A DNA stretch of 64,000 nt, taken from the NCBI GenBank assembly GCA_964414815.1, contig CAYPXY010000007.1, positions 62,001 to 126,000 on the forward strand, read 5' to 3'. This document shows positions 9,351 to 18,232 of the stretch, one piece after another. The first letter of the stretch is position 1. The number at the start of each line of letters is the position of its first letter. A program made the translations under genes and the position numbers. The stretch is from Mariniblastus sp964414815 (GTDB lineage: Bacteria > Planctomycetota > Planctomycetia > Pirellulales > Pirellulaceae). A model generated the notes under the pieces. That model saw only the letters and a list, made by a program, of their open reading frames with translations, ran no database searches and was not told where the DNA came from.

Positions 9351-9454
9351 GGTGTGTTACGCGGTCATTAAACTCGGTGAGAAACTCGAACGCTATGATA
9401 CTATTTTCTTGTGGCGATCTTTGTTGGTAATTCTGACCGCTGCACACACCCTAC
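9351..9454 (-). repeat. ~105-bp inverted-repeat-ended element, copy A
   Basis: Bounded by GGTGTGTTACGCGGTC and by GACCGCTGCACACACCCTAC. In the reverse orientation it matches copies B-E in its ends and total length (104 bp). Its interior is closest to copy B. It separates the methyltransferase gene from the fadJ-like gene's stop codon. Confidence 0.85.
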
Positions 9455-9462
9455 TTTGACCT

Positions 9463-11631
9463 CTAGTTTGCATAGAAGGTTGCTCCCTTCAGCTTATCCG
9501 ATAATCCTACCGTATCGGCCCAGAAAAATAACCCACCCTGATGTTGAGGAAACGACAGGCCGTGAATGACGCAGAGGTCGATGTCGCGAAAATCATCCAC
9601 CATCCCTTCATCCAGAATGGCCATCGCTTCGACCACCATGGCGGAGACGATTTGTTCGGCGAGTTCTGTCAATGGAATGTCGGAAGGGGTGTCGTGATTC
9701 TGGTAGGGAGTAACCAGCTCCGCAAAATCTGGATCGATTACGCCACGAACGGAATCGGTTGGAACATGTGCCGTCGTGCTGCGTGATGGAGTTTCGTAAC
9801 GATAGATTCCCAATCCTGTTTTTCTGCCGAGCCGATTGAGCTTCAACAGCTTGGGCAGAATGGGCGAGAGCGAAACACAGGTCAGGCCGGCATCGTACAT
9901 GGTCTTGCCAGCATAGACACAGGTGTCGACACCGATGGTATCAATAATCTCAAACGGTCCGCCCAGAAAACCGAAGTCGCGCATCGAAGCGTCGATCTGC
10001 TCAGCAGAATAACCGCTCGTCAGAAGCTCGATCGCTTCCTGGATCATCGCCGCCAACAGCCGGTTGACCACAAAGCCAGGCCCGTCATTCAAGGCGACTG
10101 GCATCTTGCCCAACTGGCGGACAAAGCCGACGGCAGTTGCGATGGTTTGCTCAGAACTTTGCTGACCACAGGGAACTTCCACCAGTGCCATCAGCTCGGG
10201 ATGACAGAAATGAATGCCGCAAAAGCGGTCTGGATGGCTCAGGTTTTCTGCCAGTTCCGAAATCGGAATCGCAGATGTGTTGCTGGCCAGGAGTGTTTGA
10301 GGCGGAACGGCCTGCTCGATTTTGGCAAGCACGTTTTGCTTCACGGATTTGGTTTCAACAACGGATTCAATGATCAAGTCGGTCGATGCGAGCGACGGGT
10401 AATCTTCTGCCAGCTCGATCGACGCGGACGTTGGCTTGGTGGAATGCCGAGCGCTCAGCGCCTCGACGACGGAACGGGCTTTCTCATGGTCAGCGTCGAG
10501 CAGCAGCACATTGACGCCTTTGCGCAAGCAACTGTCGGCAATCGCGGCGCCCATCAAGCCGGCACCCACCACTCCCACCGATTGAATTTTCGGAGGCTTG
10601 AGCGTCCTATCAACCAGCCCAGGTTTTTTCTTGTTTCGGTCGACCAGAAAGAAATGATTCAGCAGGCCTCGATTGGCCGGGCTGCCCCAAACCTGGACGA
10701 ACGCCATGGACTCTGATTTCCATGCATCGGCTTGGGAAGTGTAGGCCGTGCGGGCCAAGTGCTCGAGCAACACTGCGGGGGCGTAGGGATAGATGGCGGA
10801 TTGCTGGTCGACGATTTTTTCTCCCAACTTCCGAATGGATGCTTTCAGTTCAGGTGACAAGGGCACCGCGCTGTCATCGTGTTCAATACCGCTTTGCGAT
10901 AACTGCTGGGCTTGAGCGACTTGCTGCTCCGTTGGAAATGTCAGGGGTGTCGAGCGATTGAGCTGTTCCACCGGTCCCATGATCGAGCGGCGATTGTGAA
11001 TAAATGATTCCGATGTTTTTACTCGGCGAATCAACTCAACGGCAGCGGGAATCAGTTCTTGCTGGGTGGCCACCTCATCGACGAAGCCAAGCTGTTTCGC
11101 TTCGTTTACGGGAACCGACCGTCCCGTGATCAATAATTCGGCGGCGGGTTCGAAACCGATCAGGCGAGGCAGGCGGGCGGTGCCTGCCCAACCTGGAATC
11201 AGTCCGAGTTTTACTTCCGGCAGTCCCAACTGAGTTTTCCGGTCATCGGTTGCGATGCGGCAGTCGCACCATAAGGCCAGTTCCAGTCCACCGCCCAAGC
11301 AGGCTCCATGAATTGCGGCAACGGTCACAAACGGTGCGCGACTCAGCCGGGCCATGACTGCCCTGCCCTTTTCACAGAACTTGACGATCTCCTTTTCAGG
11401 CCAATCGAGATTGCTGGAAATGGTTCCGAGATCGGCTCCGGCGATAAAGATCCCGGGCTTGGCAGACGTCAGGATCAGGCCGTCAATATTCTGGCGAGTT
11501 GCAAGCTCACCGAGTGTCGCATCAAGGTCATCGAATAGCGCTTGATTGAGAATATTCGCTCCACGATCCGGCAGATCAAGCGTCATCAATAAAATTCCAG
11601 GCTCGAATTCGCGAACGGAAAGTGTGGTCAT
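9463..11631 (-). CDS. FadJ/FadB-like enoyl-CoA hydratase / 3-hydroxyacyl-CoA dehydrogenase
   Basis: 722 residues, the standard length for the alpha subunit of the fatty-acid oxidation complex. Residues 1-190 are a crotonase domain with the oxyanion-hole segments FIAGADL and GGGLELALW and the catalytic Glu in LPEVKLGLIPG. From about residue 320 comes a Rossmann domain (VGVVGAGLMGAAIADS) that binds NAD, followed by the SNTSAIPISEL and GIHFCHPE segments carrying the hydroxyacyl-CoA dehydrogenase His. The helical C-terminal domain with a NRLLAAMIQEA segment follows. It acts in cytoplasmic beta-oxidation; the thiolase partner is not in the window. The ATG is only 9 bp from a heptamer array (11641-11696) that takes the place of a Shine-Dalgarno site. 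Confidence 0.93.
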   Translation of the reverse strand: MTTLSVREFEPGILLMTLDLPDRGANILNQALFDDLDATLGELATRQNIDGLILTSAKPGIFIAGADLGTISSNLDWPEKEIVKFCEKGRAVMARLSRAPFVTVAAIHGACLGGGLELALWCDCRIATDDRKTQLGLPEVKLGLIPGWAGTARLPRLIGFEPAAELLITGRSVPVNEAKQLGFVDEVATQQELIPAAVELIRRVKTSESFIHNRRSIMGPVEQLNRSTPLTFPTEQQVAQAQQLSQSGIEHDDSAVPLSPELKASIRKLGEKIVDQQSAIYPYAPAVLLEHLARTAYTSQADAWKSESMAFVQVWGSPANRGLLNHFFLVDRNKKKPGLVDRTLKPPKIQSVGVVGAGLMGAAIADSCLRKGVNVLLLDADHEKARSVVEALSARHSTKPTSASIELAEDYPSLASTDLIIESVVETKSVKQNVLAKIEQAVPPQTLLASNTSAIPISELAENLSHPDRFCGIHFCHPELMALVEVPCGQQSSEQTIATAVGFVRQLGKMPVALNDGPGFVVNRLLAAMIQEAIELLTSGYSAEQIDASMRDFGFLGGPFEIIDTIGVDTCVYAGKTMYDAGLTCVSLSPILPKLLKLNRLGRKTGLGIYRYETPSRSTTAHVPTDSVRGVIDPDFAELVTPYQNHDTPSDIPLTELAEQIVSAMVVEAMAILDEGMVDDFRDIDLCVIHGLSFPQHQGGLFFWADTVGLSDKLKGATFYAN

Positions 11632-11640
11632 TGGTTTTTC

Positions 11641-11696
11641 GTCAGTTGTCAGTTGTCAGTTGTCAGTTGTCAGTTGTCAGTTGTCAGTTGTCAGTT
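11641..11696. repeat. Heptamer tandem repeat (GTCAGTT x8)
   Basis: Eight perfect head-to-tail copies of GTCAGTT. The array lies 9 bp upstream of the ATG of the fadJ-like gene (minus strand). Confidence 0.95.
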
Positions 11697-11918
11697 GTTG
11701 CGGGGGGTGGAAAAGCGTACGGAATTTGGCGGGGCGTTTGCAAAATATTGTAGAACAATTGTCCTCAATTGTTCAGCGCGTCGGAAAAAGCTGGCTATTT
11801 TAGCGGGCTGGAACGATGGCGGATTGACGACGATAGCCAGCCGATCGCTTTCATTTGACACAAAACCTGATTTCACGTTACGATGGCGTGACTTTCGAAC
11901 CTTGCCCAGGAACCAACC

Positions 11919-12512
11919 ATGTCCAACCCCATTTCAAATTTTTTCAGCAAGCTTTCTCTACTCGAGTGGATCGTTCTGTTGTTGATGATCCTTGTCGGTA
12001 TCCTGAGCCGGGCCTATTTGTCGGACTATCCCAACTTCAAGCCGATTGCAGCGTTTATCTTGATGGGCGGATTCCTGTTCAGGAACTGGTTGGTCGTGCT
12101 GGTTGCGATGTTGACCGTGATGTTTCTGACGGACTACCGGATTGCGACTTACGAGTGGTCCAATATGGTGGCCAATTATGCTTCGCTGGCGATTGCGGTT
12201 CTGTTGGGGGTGATGCTGCGGCGCACTTGGGGGGTCGAGTTGCGGGGCTGGAGTTGGGTCCCTGGATTCGCCGTCGCGTCCGTGTTGATGTCGGTCACTT
12301 TTTTTCTGCTGTCCAACGGAGCCGTCTGGCTCTTTGCAGACTACTATCCGAAAACCTGGAGCGGACTGATGACCTGCTACCAGGCGGGTCTACCGTTTTT
12401 CCGAGGAACGCTGTTGGGTGATCTTTGTTTTACGATGGCCACGGTCGGAATTTATTATGTTGCCAGAAATCTGTGGCCCGTGGTGGGAGCCAAGCCCGTT
12501 CAGACAGCTTGA
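11919..12512 (+). CDS. DUF6580-like integral membrane protein
   Basis: 197 residues with about five or six membrane segments. The N-terminal region NFKPIAAFILMGGFLFRNW matches the pattern of the DUF6580 family, where a PNFxPxxA motif precedes the second membrane helix. Family members resemble small substrate-binding (S) components of ECF-type transporters, but the substrate is unknown. The start at 11919 follows an AACC run, with no strong ribosome binding site. No energy-coupling ATPase gene is nearby. Confidence 0.75.
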   Translation: MSNPISNFFSKLSLLEWIVLLLMILVGILSRAYLSDYPNFKPIAAFILMGGFLFRNWLVVLVAMLTVMFLTDYRIATYEWSNMVANYASLAIAVLLGVMLRRTWGVELRGWSWVPGFAVASVLMSVTFFLLSNGAVWLFADYYPKTWSGLMTCYQAGLPFFRGTLLGDLCFTMATVGIYYVARNLWPVVGAKPVQTA

Positions 12513-12658
12513 TGTCCAAGCACCTTGACGCGGTTCCGTCTTACGAGATCACTCCGCTCCGGTAGAGCAAGACGATGGGTTGTTATTCGATTGCTGCCCA
12601 GAATCAGCTTGGCACATTGACGGATCGCTGGGGATAGGCGGTTACGAAGCGATAGGAT

Positions 12659-12911
12659 GTTTAGCCGCAAGCCGAAGGCGACCGCTATTCGCTTGCAACC
12701 ATCCTAAGAGGCAGTCGGTTCATGGTTGAAGCTGAACGACCGAGAAAGGGTCGGCGCAGGCGCGACGGCAAAGTGCAGTCTCCGTATTCAACCTGACTGC
12801 AAATCAAATACCTGCAACCCGATGCACCGCGCGCCTTTGGAGGTTGCCGATAAAGCGATTTCGGTGTGGCAATGTATTTTGGCGGTAACCCCCGACGGCT
12901 TGCGGCTAAAC
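12659..12911. repeat. ~254-bp palindromic element, full copy 1
   Basis: Perfect terminal inverted repeats: GTTTAGCCGCAAGCCG at the left and CGGCTTGCGGCTAAAC at the right. Two internal hairpin regions are visible: one in the left half (GCGACC with GGTCGG) and one in the right half around the CCTTTGGAGGTTGCC and GGCGGTAACCCCC strands. It fills most of the 433-bp gap 12513-12945, where no gene is seen. Confidence 0.9.
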
Positions 12912-12945
12912 GTCTTGGTTCGTCATGAAGGGTTACTGCGGTGAT

Positions 12946-13311
12946 TTACTCCGCACGCAGAATCTTTTCCATTTTTCGACCTTTCGCCAGTTCATCCACC
13001 AGCTTGTCGAGGTATCGAACCTGTTGCGTGAGCGGATTTTCAATCTCTTCCACGCGATAGCCGCAGATCACGCCGGTAATCATCCGGGCGTTCGGATTCA
13101 ACTTGGCCTGTTCAAAGAACTGTTCGAAGGTTACCTCGTCCTTGATGAGCTTCTTCAGGTTGGTCGCGCTGTAGCCGGTCAGCCACTTGATCACTTGATG
13201 CAATTCTTCCGTGGTGCGTCCCTTGTTTTCGACCTTGGCAACATAGTGGGGATACACCGAAGCAAATGTCATTTTAGCGATTTGTTCGTCGTGGTGGCTT
13301 GCGTTTTTCAT
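12946..13311 (-). CDS. DUF2200 family protein
   Basis: 121 residues from the ATG at 13311; a TTG four codons earlier overlaps the thyA stop and is a weaker choice. The sequence has the family features: an N-terminal HDEQIAKMTFASVYPHYV-type segment, a RTTEELHQVIKWLTGY helix and a C-terminal RYLDKLVDELAKGRKMEKIL helix. DUF2200 proteins are small, soluble and of unknown function. It starts 8 bp after the thyA stop codon on the same strand, so the two are probably co-transcribed. Confidence 0.85.
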   Translation of the reverse strand: MKNASHHDEQIAKMTFASVYPHYVAKVENKGRTTEELHQVIKWLTGYSATNLKKLIKDEVTFEQFFEQAKLNPNARMITGVICGYRVEEIENPLTQQVRYLDKLVDELAKGRKMEKILRAE

Positions 13312-13319
13312 GCTCGATA

Positions 13320-14114
13320 TCAAACGGCAACTGGCGCTTTGATGTGGGGGTGAGGGTTGTAGTCAACGATTTCAAAGTCATCGAACTGGAAATCGAATAG
13401 GGATTTAACGTCTGGATTGAGGTGAAGTTGAGGTAGCGGGCGGGGGGCGCGCTGAAGTTGTTGTTCGGCTTGCTCCAGATGATTCAGGTAGAGATGAACG
13501 TCGCCAAACGTATGAACGAATTCGTGTGTTACCAAGCCGGTGACTTGCGCGACCATGCACAGCAGAGCGGCATACGATGCAATGTTGAACGGCACGCCCA
13601 GGAAAACATCGGCACTTCTCTGATACAACTGACACGACAACCGACCCTCGGCCACGTAGAATTGAAACAGCGCATGACAGGGAGGCAGTTTCATCTGTGG
13701 CAATTCACCGACGTTCCACGCGCTGACGATCAGCCGCCGCGAATCGGGGTTGGTTTTGATCATGTCCACCAGTTCGCTGATTTGATCGATGGTCTGCCCG
13801 TCGGCGCTCTGCCACGATCGCCACTGAGAACCGTAGACCGGGCCAAGCTCACCCTGTTCATCGGCCCACTCGTCCCAGATTTTGACACCGTGTTCCTGTA
13901 GGTACCGAACGTTGGTGGAGCCGCTGAGAAACCACAGCAGTTCATGGATGATGCTTTTGATATGAAGCTTCTTGGTCGTGACCAGTGGGAATCCGTCAGC
14001 CAGATTGAATCGCATCTGATAGCCGAACAGGCTTTTGGTTCCGACACCGGTCCGGTCCGTTTTGACGGTTCCACGATCGAGGATGGTTTGCAAAAGTTCA
14101 AGGTACTGTTTCAT
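13320..14114 (-). CDS. thyA: Thymidylate synthase
   Basis: 264 residues from the ATG at 14114, exactly the length of E. coli ThyA; an upstream extension of 21 residues in the open frame is discarded. The enzyme makes dTMP from dUMP using methylenetetrahydrofolate. The catalytic cysteine is Cys146 in LPPCHALFQFYV, at the same number as in E. coli. Arg residues in the RSADVFLGVPFNIASYA segment and the QLYQRS dUMP-binding loop are present. A DUF2200 gene follows directly. No dihydrofolate reductase is seen beside it. Confidence 0.97.
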   Translation of the reverse strand: MKQYLELLQTILDRGTVKTDRTGVGTKSLFGYQMRFNLADGFPLVTTKKLHIKSIIHELLWFLSGSTNVRYLQEHGVKIWDEWADEQGELGPVYGSQWRSWQSADGQTIDQISELVDMIKTNPDSRRLIVSAWNVGELPQMKLPPCHALFQFYVAEGRLSCQLYQRSADVFLGVPFNIASYAALLCMVAQVTGLVTHEFVHTFGDVHLYLNHLEQAEQQLQRAPRPLPQLHLNPDVKSLFDFQFDDFEIVDYNPHPHIKAPVAV

Positions 14115-14435
14115 GGCGGTCAGTTTAGCATATTTAATTTTCAGAAACATCAGCTGGCGTGTTTTGAAGTTGCGCAACCGCCTCCATTTGCTCTGCGGCG
14201 CGGTTAAACGAAAACTTTAACGTATTGCGGGTAAATGAAAACTTGAACCGTATCCGAAATTTTCTTGAATTGTTGAGTGCTATCAATCCTCGCGGCTGCA
14301 TTCCGGCAAAAAAATTCAGCCCGTCATCACGCCAGGCCGAAAATGACAGTAAGAGGTTGCCATTTCCACATACTTCGTTGTGCCTCCCGCGGCAAAACGG
14401 TTTCTGATGCTCGTGATGTCTTACAAGGTTCGTTG

Positions 14436-15407
14436 ATGGCCCGGTTCACAGTGATCATTCCCCTGCTGGGAAATAATTCGAGTTTTGAAGAAACTCTCGC
14501 GTCGGCGCTTCGCTATCGCCCCGACAGTACCCAAGTGATTGTCGTTCACGACGGCAGCTACAACGACCCCTATGGATTGGGTAAGGAAGTGGACTTTGTG
14601 GAATCGGTTCATCGTCGATCGGCATCGACATTGATCGAAATGTTTAATGAGGGAATAACGGTGGCTCGCGGTAGCATCGTCGCGTTTCTTCGGCCGTCGG
14701 TACAGTTGACCAATGACTGGGATCAGGCGGTCGAGCAGGCGTTTGCCGATCCTGTGGTAGCGTGTGTGGCCCCCGCGATGGTTTCGAGTCAGCAGGGTGG
14801 AGATCGTCTGGTTACGGCCGGAGTCGACTACGGTGCGAACTTTGCCCGTCAGCTTGTCGGTACCCACCAGCGTCTGGCAGGCAGTCATCGCCAGCTGTTT
14901 CCACTTGGGCCGACTTCATGGGGCGGATTTTATCGCCGCTCGTTTTTGACGGCGCTGGGAAGTTGTGATGAGCAGCTTGATTCGAATTACCTTGATCTGG
15001 ATTTGGCACTCGGTTTTCAGTCGTTGCAGTTCCGGTGTGAGTATCAGCCCGATTGCGTTCTGACGATTGAATCAGAAGACGCGATTCTCAATGAATCGCG
15101 GGAGTCCCACGGTTGCTCGGCTCAGCGGGCCTATGCAAGGTTTGGCGATCTGGTGGAACAACCTGCTGAAGCGGGTTGGGTTTCGAGAATCGGAGGACTG
15201 ATTGCCGGCCTGTTCCGTTCCGGAACGGCCAATCGTTTGCAGGGGCGGTCCGACGCCAAAAAGTTTGTCGATCAGGATCGACAACATCATGATTTGCTGG
15301 AGGTGTTGATCAAGCAGCGAAGTTATCTGTTGTCACCAGGATTACACTCAAGAGTTGCTCTTCAGCGACACAGTTCCGTTTCCAATACTCGGCGACGTGC
15401 GGCGTAA
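14436..15407 (+). CDS. Family-2-like glycosyltransferase
   Basis: 323 residues from the ATG at 14436; earlier in-frame sequence is not protein-like. The N-terminus (ARFTVIIPLLGNNSSFEETL) is the first strand and nucleotide-binding loop of a GT-A fold, and VIVVHDGSYND corresponds to the second. GITVARGSIVAFLRPSVQLT aligns with the segment that normally carries a DxD metal motif, but Arg-Pro-Ser is found there rather than a clear DxD. The C-terminal ~80 residues are variable and basic. It may therefore be a divergent or weakly active member. The acceptor and sugar cannot be guessed. Confidence 0.72.
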   Translation: MARFTVIIPLLGNNSSFEETLASALRYRPDSTQVIVVHDGSYNDPYGLGKEVDFVESVHRRSASTLIEMFNEGITVARGSIVAFLRPSVQLTNDWDQAVEQAFADPVVACVAPAMVSSQQGGDRLVTAGVDYGANFARQLVGTHQRLAGSHRQLFPLGPTSWGGFYRRSFLTALGSCDEQLDSNYLDLDLALGFQSLQFRCEYQPDCVLTIESEDAILNESRESHGCSAQRAYARFGDLVEQPAEAGWVSRIGGLIAGLFRSGTANRLQGRSDAKKFVDQDRQHHDLLEVLIKQRSYLLSPGLHSRVALQRHSSVSNTRRRAA

Positions 15408-15415
15408 GTTTGTGT

Positions 15416-17431
15416 TCAGTCCTTTGAAAACGGTCCCGCTTCGGCCAGCCATTTTACGGAGAACGCCGGGATGGCGGTTGTTGAATTCATTCTGAACCGT
15501 CGAAGACGGGGCTGGTCATCGGTTTCCACCAGCATCAGCCAGTAGCTGCCGGGGCGCAGTGCGGGGCGATCCGGGTTGAATTCGAAATGGACAAACGTTT
15601 CGGATTGGTCCAGTTGAATCAAGGTCTGATCCATGAATGCTCCTCCTTCGTAAACTCTCCCGAAGAAAGGGACTTGGGATTTCTTTTTCGTTCGAAGTTC
15701 GATTTCGGCGAGCTGGTTCAATAGGTAGAGGCGAGGATCGTCGTCCGTGATCGCGTGTTGCACTTGAGCGAACAGCTTTTTCTCCCAATCGTCGAGCAAC
15801 TTTTTCATGGTCTGCCGCCCCAAACGAATGTCAGCCGAGTCTCGATAATTTTCTTTTTGCCTGAGTAATGTGGTTTTCTGTTGGTGGAAGGCGGAGAGGA
15901 AATCTGCGAGCTGCTGGCAGGATTCCGAGGTTTCTGGCAACCAGTCAAATTCCTCGCATGTGGCTGCCAGACGATTAAGCTCGATGATCTGATCCTGAAT
16001 TTCCGGTGCCACCAATGCCGACTCACCTGAGTCGAGCTGAACCAGCGACGATTTCAGCGAAGTGATTTGTCCGGTGGCCTTTCGCGTCAGATCCTTGACG
16101 GAACTCAGCGGTACGGCCTGGGCCAAGTTGCCCTTGGAAAACGAAACCATCGCCTGTAGCCGGCCTGTTTCGTCAAAAATGGGAGTCCCTGGCAGCCATT
16201 TTGATTCGCTGTGCAGGCTCAACCAGATCAAGCCGGGAGCATTAATTTCGAGCGCGCCGATTTTTGACCGAACATCGGGGGGCAATTCATCGGCGGAGGC
16301 TCGCTGCTCGACCCTGGTTTCGGAGATTCCGTAAGGGCTTGCGGTTGCTGGGGGGGCAACGGCCAGAAGCCGAGACTCGGCGACCACCCGATTGAGGTTG
16401 CCGATGTCCAGTTCACCCAGACTCACGACGAAGCGTCGATTGACGGCCAGAATGGCAATGTCTCGCGCGGGATCTGCGATGACGTGTCCGCGGACCAGGT
16501 CAACCAGCGGAGGTTCGTTGGAGGCTTGATCCAATGGACCGGTGGCGGCGGTCGCTTCGATTCGCCAAGCATCTTTGACGACGTGGTAGCTCGTGACAAT
16601 CCAGCCTCTCGAATCGATGAGGGTTCCCACCGCACGCTGCTTTCCCATCGGGCCTTCGACTTCGAGGCTCAGCAAGTTCGGCTTGGCAAGCTTCCAGGTA
16701 TCACTGACCTGTTTGGAGGTATGAAAGACAAAGGTTGGTTTGGGCGGCAAAACATTGGATCGAGGGGCGGGCTCAAGATCGGGGTTAAGACCGGAATCAA
16801 GGCGAGCCGAATGAGGGGCCTCTGGAGTACTTTGATCGGCCAAGGGGGCTTTGTCCGGCTGGGTGTGCGCCTCCGGCTCTATCAGGGAATTTGTCGATGA
16901 GATTGCAGGATCGGCGATGGTTGAATTGACTGCACTTGCGGCGTTCCGAAGGGCTTTCTGGTTCCATTGCCAAATGAACAACCCGCTTGCCAGAACAATC
17001 AGGGCGATCAAAACCAAGCTTGACACCATGAACTTCACATCGATGGCCCGCTTGCGGTTCGAGATTTCTCGATAAACCGAACCTTTTGAATCGGTGTCCA
17101 CCGCGATCACATCCGGCTTGTCAGGCAGGTCCGATGGGTCGTTGGCGATTTCCTGGACATCGTTGGTGGTCGCTGAATGGGATTTCGCATCCGCCGCAGG
17201 AGATTTTGAATTTGAAAACGGCAGCGAAGTACGATCAAAGGACACCAGGCTTTCAGGAGAAATCGCGCAAGGTGTTTTTGATTCCGGGTTGCTAGCCGGT
17301 TGGAGCGTTGCCAACTGCCAGTCAAACAATCGATTTCGGCATACCTGGCACTCGATCGTCTCATTGCCCTTGAGTTGGCTGACAACGATAGGAGATTCGC
17401 AGATCGGGCACTCGACCATTCTGGTGGACAT
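15416..17431 (-). CDS. Membrane-anchored trypsin-like protein lacking the catalytic serine
   Basis: 671 residues. The N-terminus is a four-cysteine zinc ribbon (Cys8, Cys11, Cys28, Cys31). A disordered acidic linker leads to one membrane segment at about 133-155. Residues about 250-450 match a trypsin-like (S1C/HtrA-type) domain: His283 in VTSYHVV and Asp324 in RDIAIL are in place, but the segment that should read GNSGGP is LPGTPIF (413-419), so Pro414 stands where the nucleophilic serine belongs. The C-terminal ~200 residues are charged and partly helical. It is probably a pseudoprotease that binds rather than cuts, with the zinc ribbon in the cytoplasm. It is 26 bp downstream of the nth stop codon, on the same strand. 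Confidence 0.75.
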   Translation of the reverse strand: MSTRMVECPICESPIVVSQLKGNETIECQVCRNRLFDWQLATLQPASNPESKTPCAISPESLVSFDRTSLPFSNSKSPAADAKSHSATTNDVQEIANDPSDLPDKPDVIAVDTDSKGSVYREISNRKRAIDVKFMVSSLVLIALIVLASGLFIWQWNQKALRNAASAVNSTIADPAISSTNSLIEPEAHTQPDKAPLADQSTPEAPHSARLDSGLNPDLEPAPRSNVLPPKPTFVFHTSKQVSDTWKLAKPNLLSLEVEGPMGKQRAVGTLIDSRGWIVTSYHVVKDAWRIEATAATGPLDQASNEPPLVDLVRGHVIADPARDIAILAVNRRFVVSLGELDIGNLNRVVAESRLLAVAPPATASPYGISETRVEQRASADELPPDVRSKIGALEINAPGLIWLSLHSESKWLPGTPIFDETGRLQAMVSFSKGNLAQAVPLSSVKDLTRKATGQITSLKSSLVQLDSGESALVAPEIQDQIIELNRLAATCEEFDWLPETSESCQQLADFLSAFHQQKTTLLRQKENYRDSADIRLGRQTMKKLLDDWEKKLFAQVQHAITDDDPRLYLLNQLAEIELRTKKKSQVPFFGRVYEGGAFMDQTLIQLDQSETFVHFEFNPDRPALRPGSYWLMLVETDDQPRLRRFRMNSTTAIPAFSVKWLAEAGPFSKD

Positions 17432-17457
17432 AATGACTTACGAAACAGGTCAGGAGT

Positions 17458-18111
17458 TCAGGCTTTCAGGACGGTCGGAGGGGTACGGCGACGAGGAAAG
17501 CAGGTGCGACAGATTTCACATCGAGTCCCATCGCATCCCCGGGCGGTACAATGTTCCCGGCCATAATAGATCATCTGCAGGTGCAGCGAGTTCCATCGAT
17601 TCCGTGGAAACAGGGCTTTCAGATCTTTTTCCGTTTGCTGGACGTTCCTACCGGAGGTCAGCCCCCATCGCTGCGCCAGTCGATGAATATGCGTATCGAC
17701 GGGAAACGCGGGGATGCCGAATGCCTGAATCATGACGACGCTGGCCGTTTTGTGACCCACGCCCGGCAGCATCTCAAGGGCCTCAAAACTGGCAGGAACC
17801 TGTCCGGAAAATTGCTCCACGAGAATTTTTGAAAGGTTTGAGATCGCTTTTGATTTTTGAGGAGCAAGCCCGCACGGCCGGACGATGGCTTCAATTTCAT
17901 CCACCGGCAGTTTGGCCATTTCCTGAGGAGTCTCTGCGAGCTTGAACAGCTTGGGGGTTACCTGATTGACTCGCAGGTCGGTGCATTGAGCGCTCAACAG
18001 CACCGCAATCAGCAACGTATAAGGATCGCGGTGTGTCAGCGGTATCGGCGGATCGGGATACAGTTCCTTGAGCCGAGCATCAATGAATCGGACTCGTTCT
18101 TGTTTGGTCAT
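17458..18111 (-). CDS. nth: Endonuclease III (DNA glycosylase / AP lyase)
   Basis: 217 residues, near the usual 211. It removes oxidised pyrimidines from DNA in base-excision repair. The helix-hairpin-helix LPGVGHKTA contains the catalytic lysine, and the catalytic aspartate is in FPVDTHIHRLA. A cysteine cluster for the 4Fe-4S centre is at the C-terminus, but its spacing is unusual: the last three cysteines are Cys-x2-Cys-x2-Cys rather than Cys-x2-Cys-x5-Cys, and an extra cysteine lies between the first and second. The start ATG at 18111 is clear. Confidence 0.94.
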   Translation of the reverse strand: MTKQERVRFIDARLKELYPDPPIPLTHRDPYTLLIAVLLSAQCTDLRVNQVTPKLFKLAETPQEMAKLPVDEIEAIVRPCGLAPQKSKAISNLSKILVEQFSGQVPASFEALEMLPGVGHKTASVVMIQAFGIPAFPVDTHIHRLAQRWGLTSGRNVQQTEKDLKALFPRNRWNSLHLQMIYYGREHCTARGCDGTRCEICRTCFPRRRTPPTVLKA

Positions 18112-18198
18112 TGGTCAGTCGTCCGTTGTTACGGCAGGCTGGACTCTTTGTCCCACCTCTTCTAAATGACAGGCGAGGACGCCTATCCCACCCATTGC

Positions 18199-18232
18199 AT
18201 TCATGAATGTAAAATATTTCACATTCATGAAT
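18199..18232. terminator. Perfect inverted repeat at the end of a cyclophilin gene
   Basis: ATTCATGAATGT and ACATTCATGAAT are perfect complements separated by 10 AT-rich bases. The stop codon of the cyclophilin gene (18225-18227) lies in the right arm. It could be a transcription terminator or a protein-binding palindrome; there is no long T run, so the terminator call is tentative. Confidence 0.45.

Noticed and set aside
11546..11985. Open frames with repeated VVSCQLS translated from the GTCAGTT array
   Set aside because: They are pure translations of the tandem repeat in different frames and have no start context.
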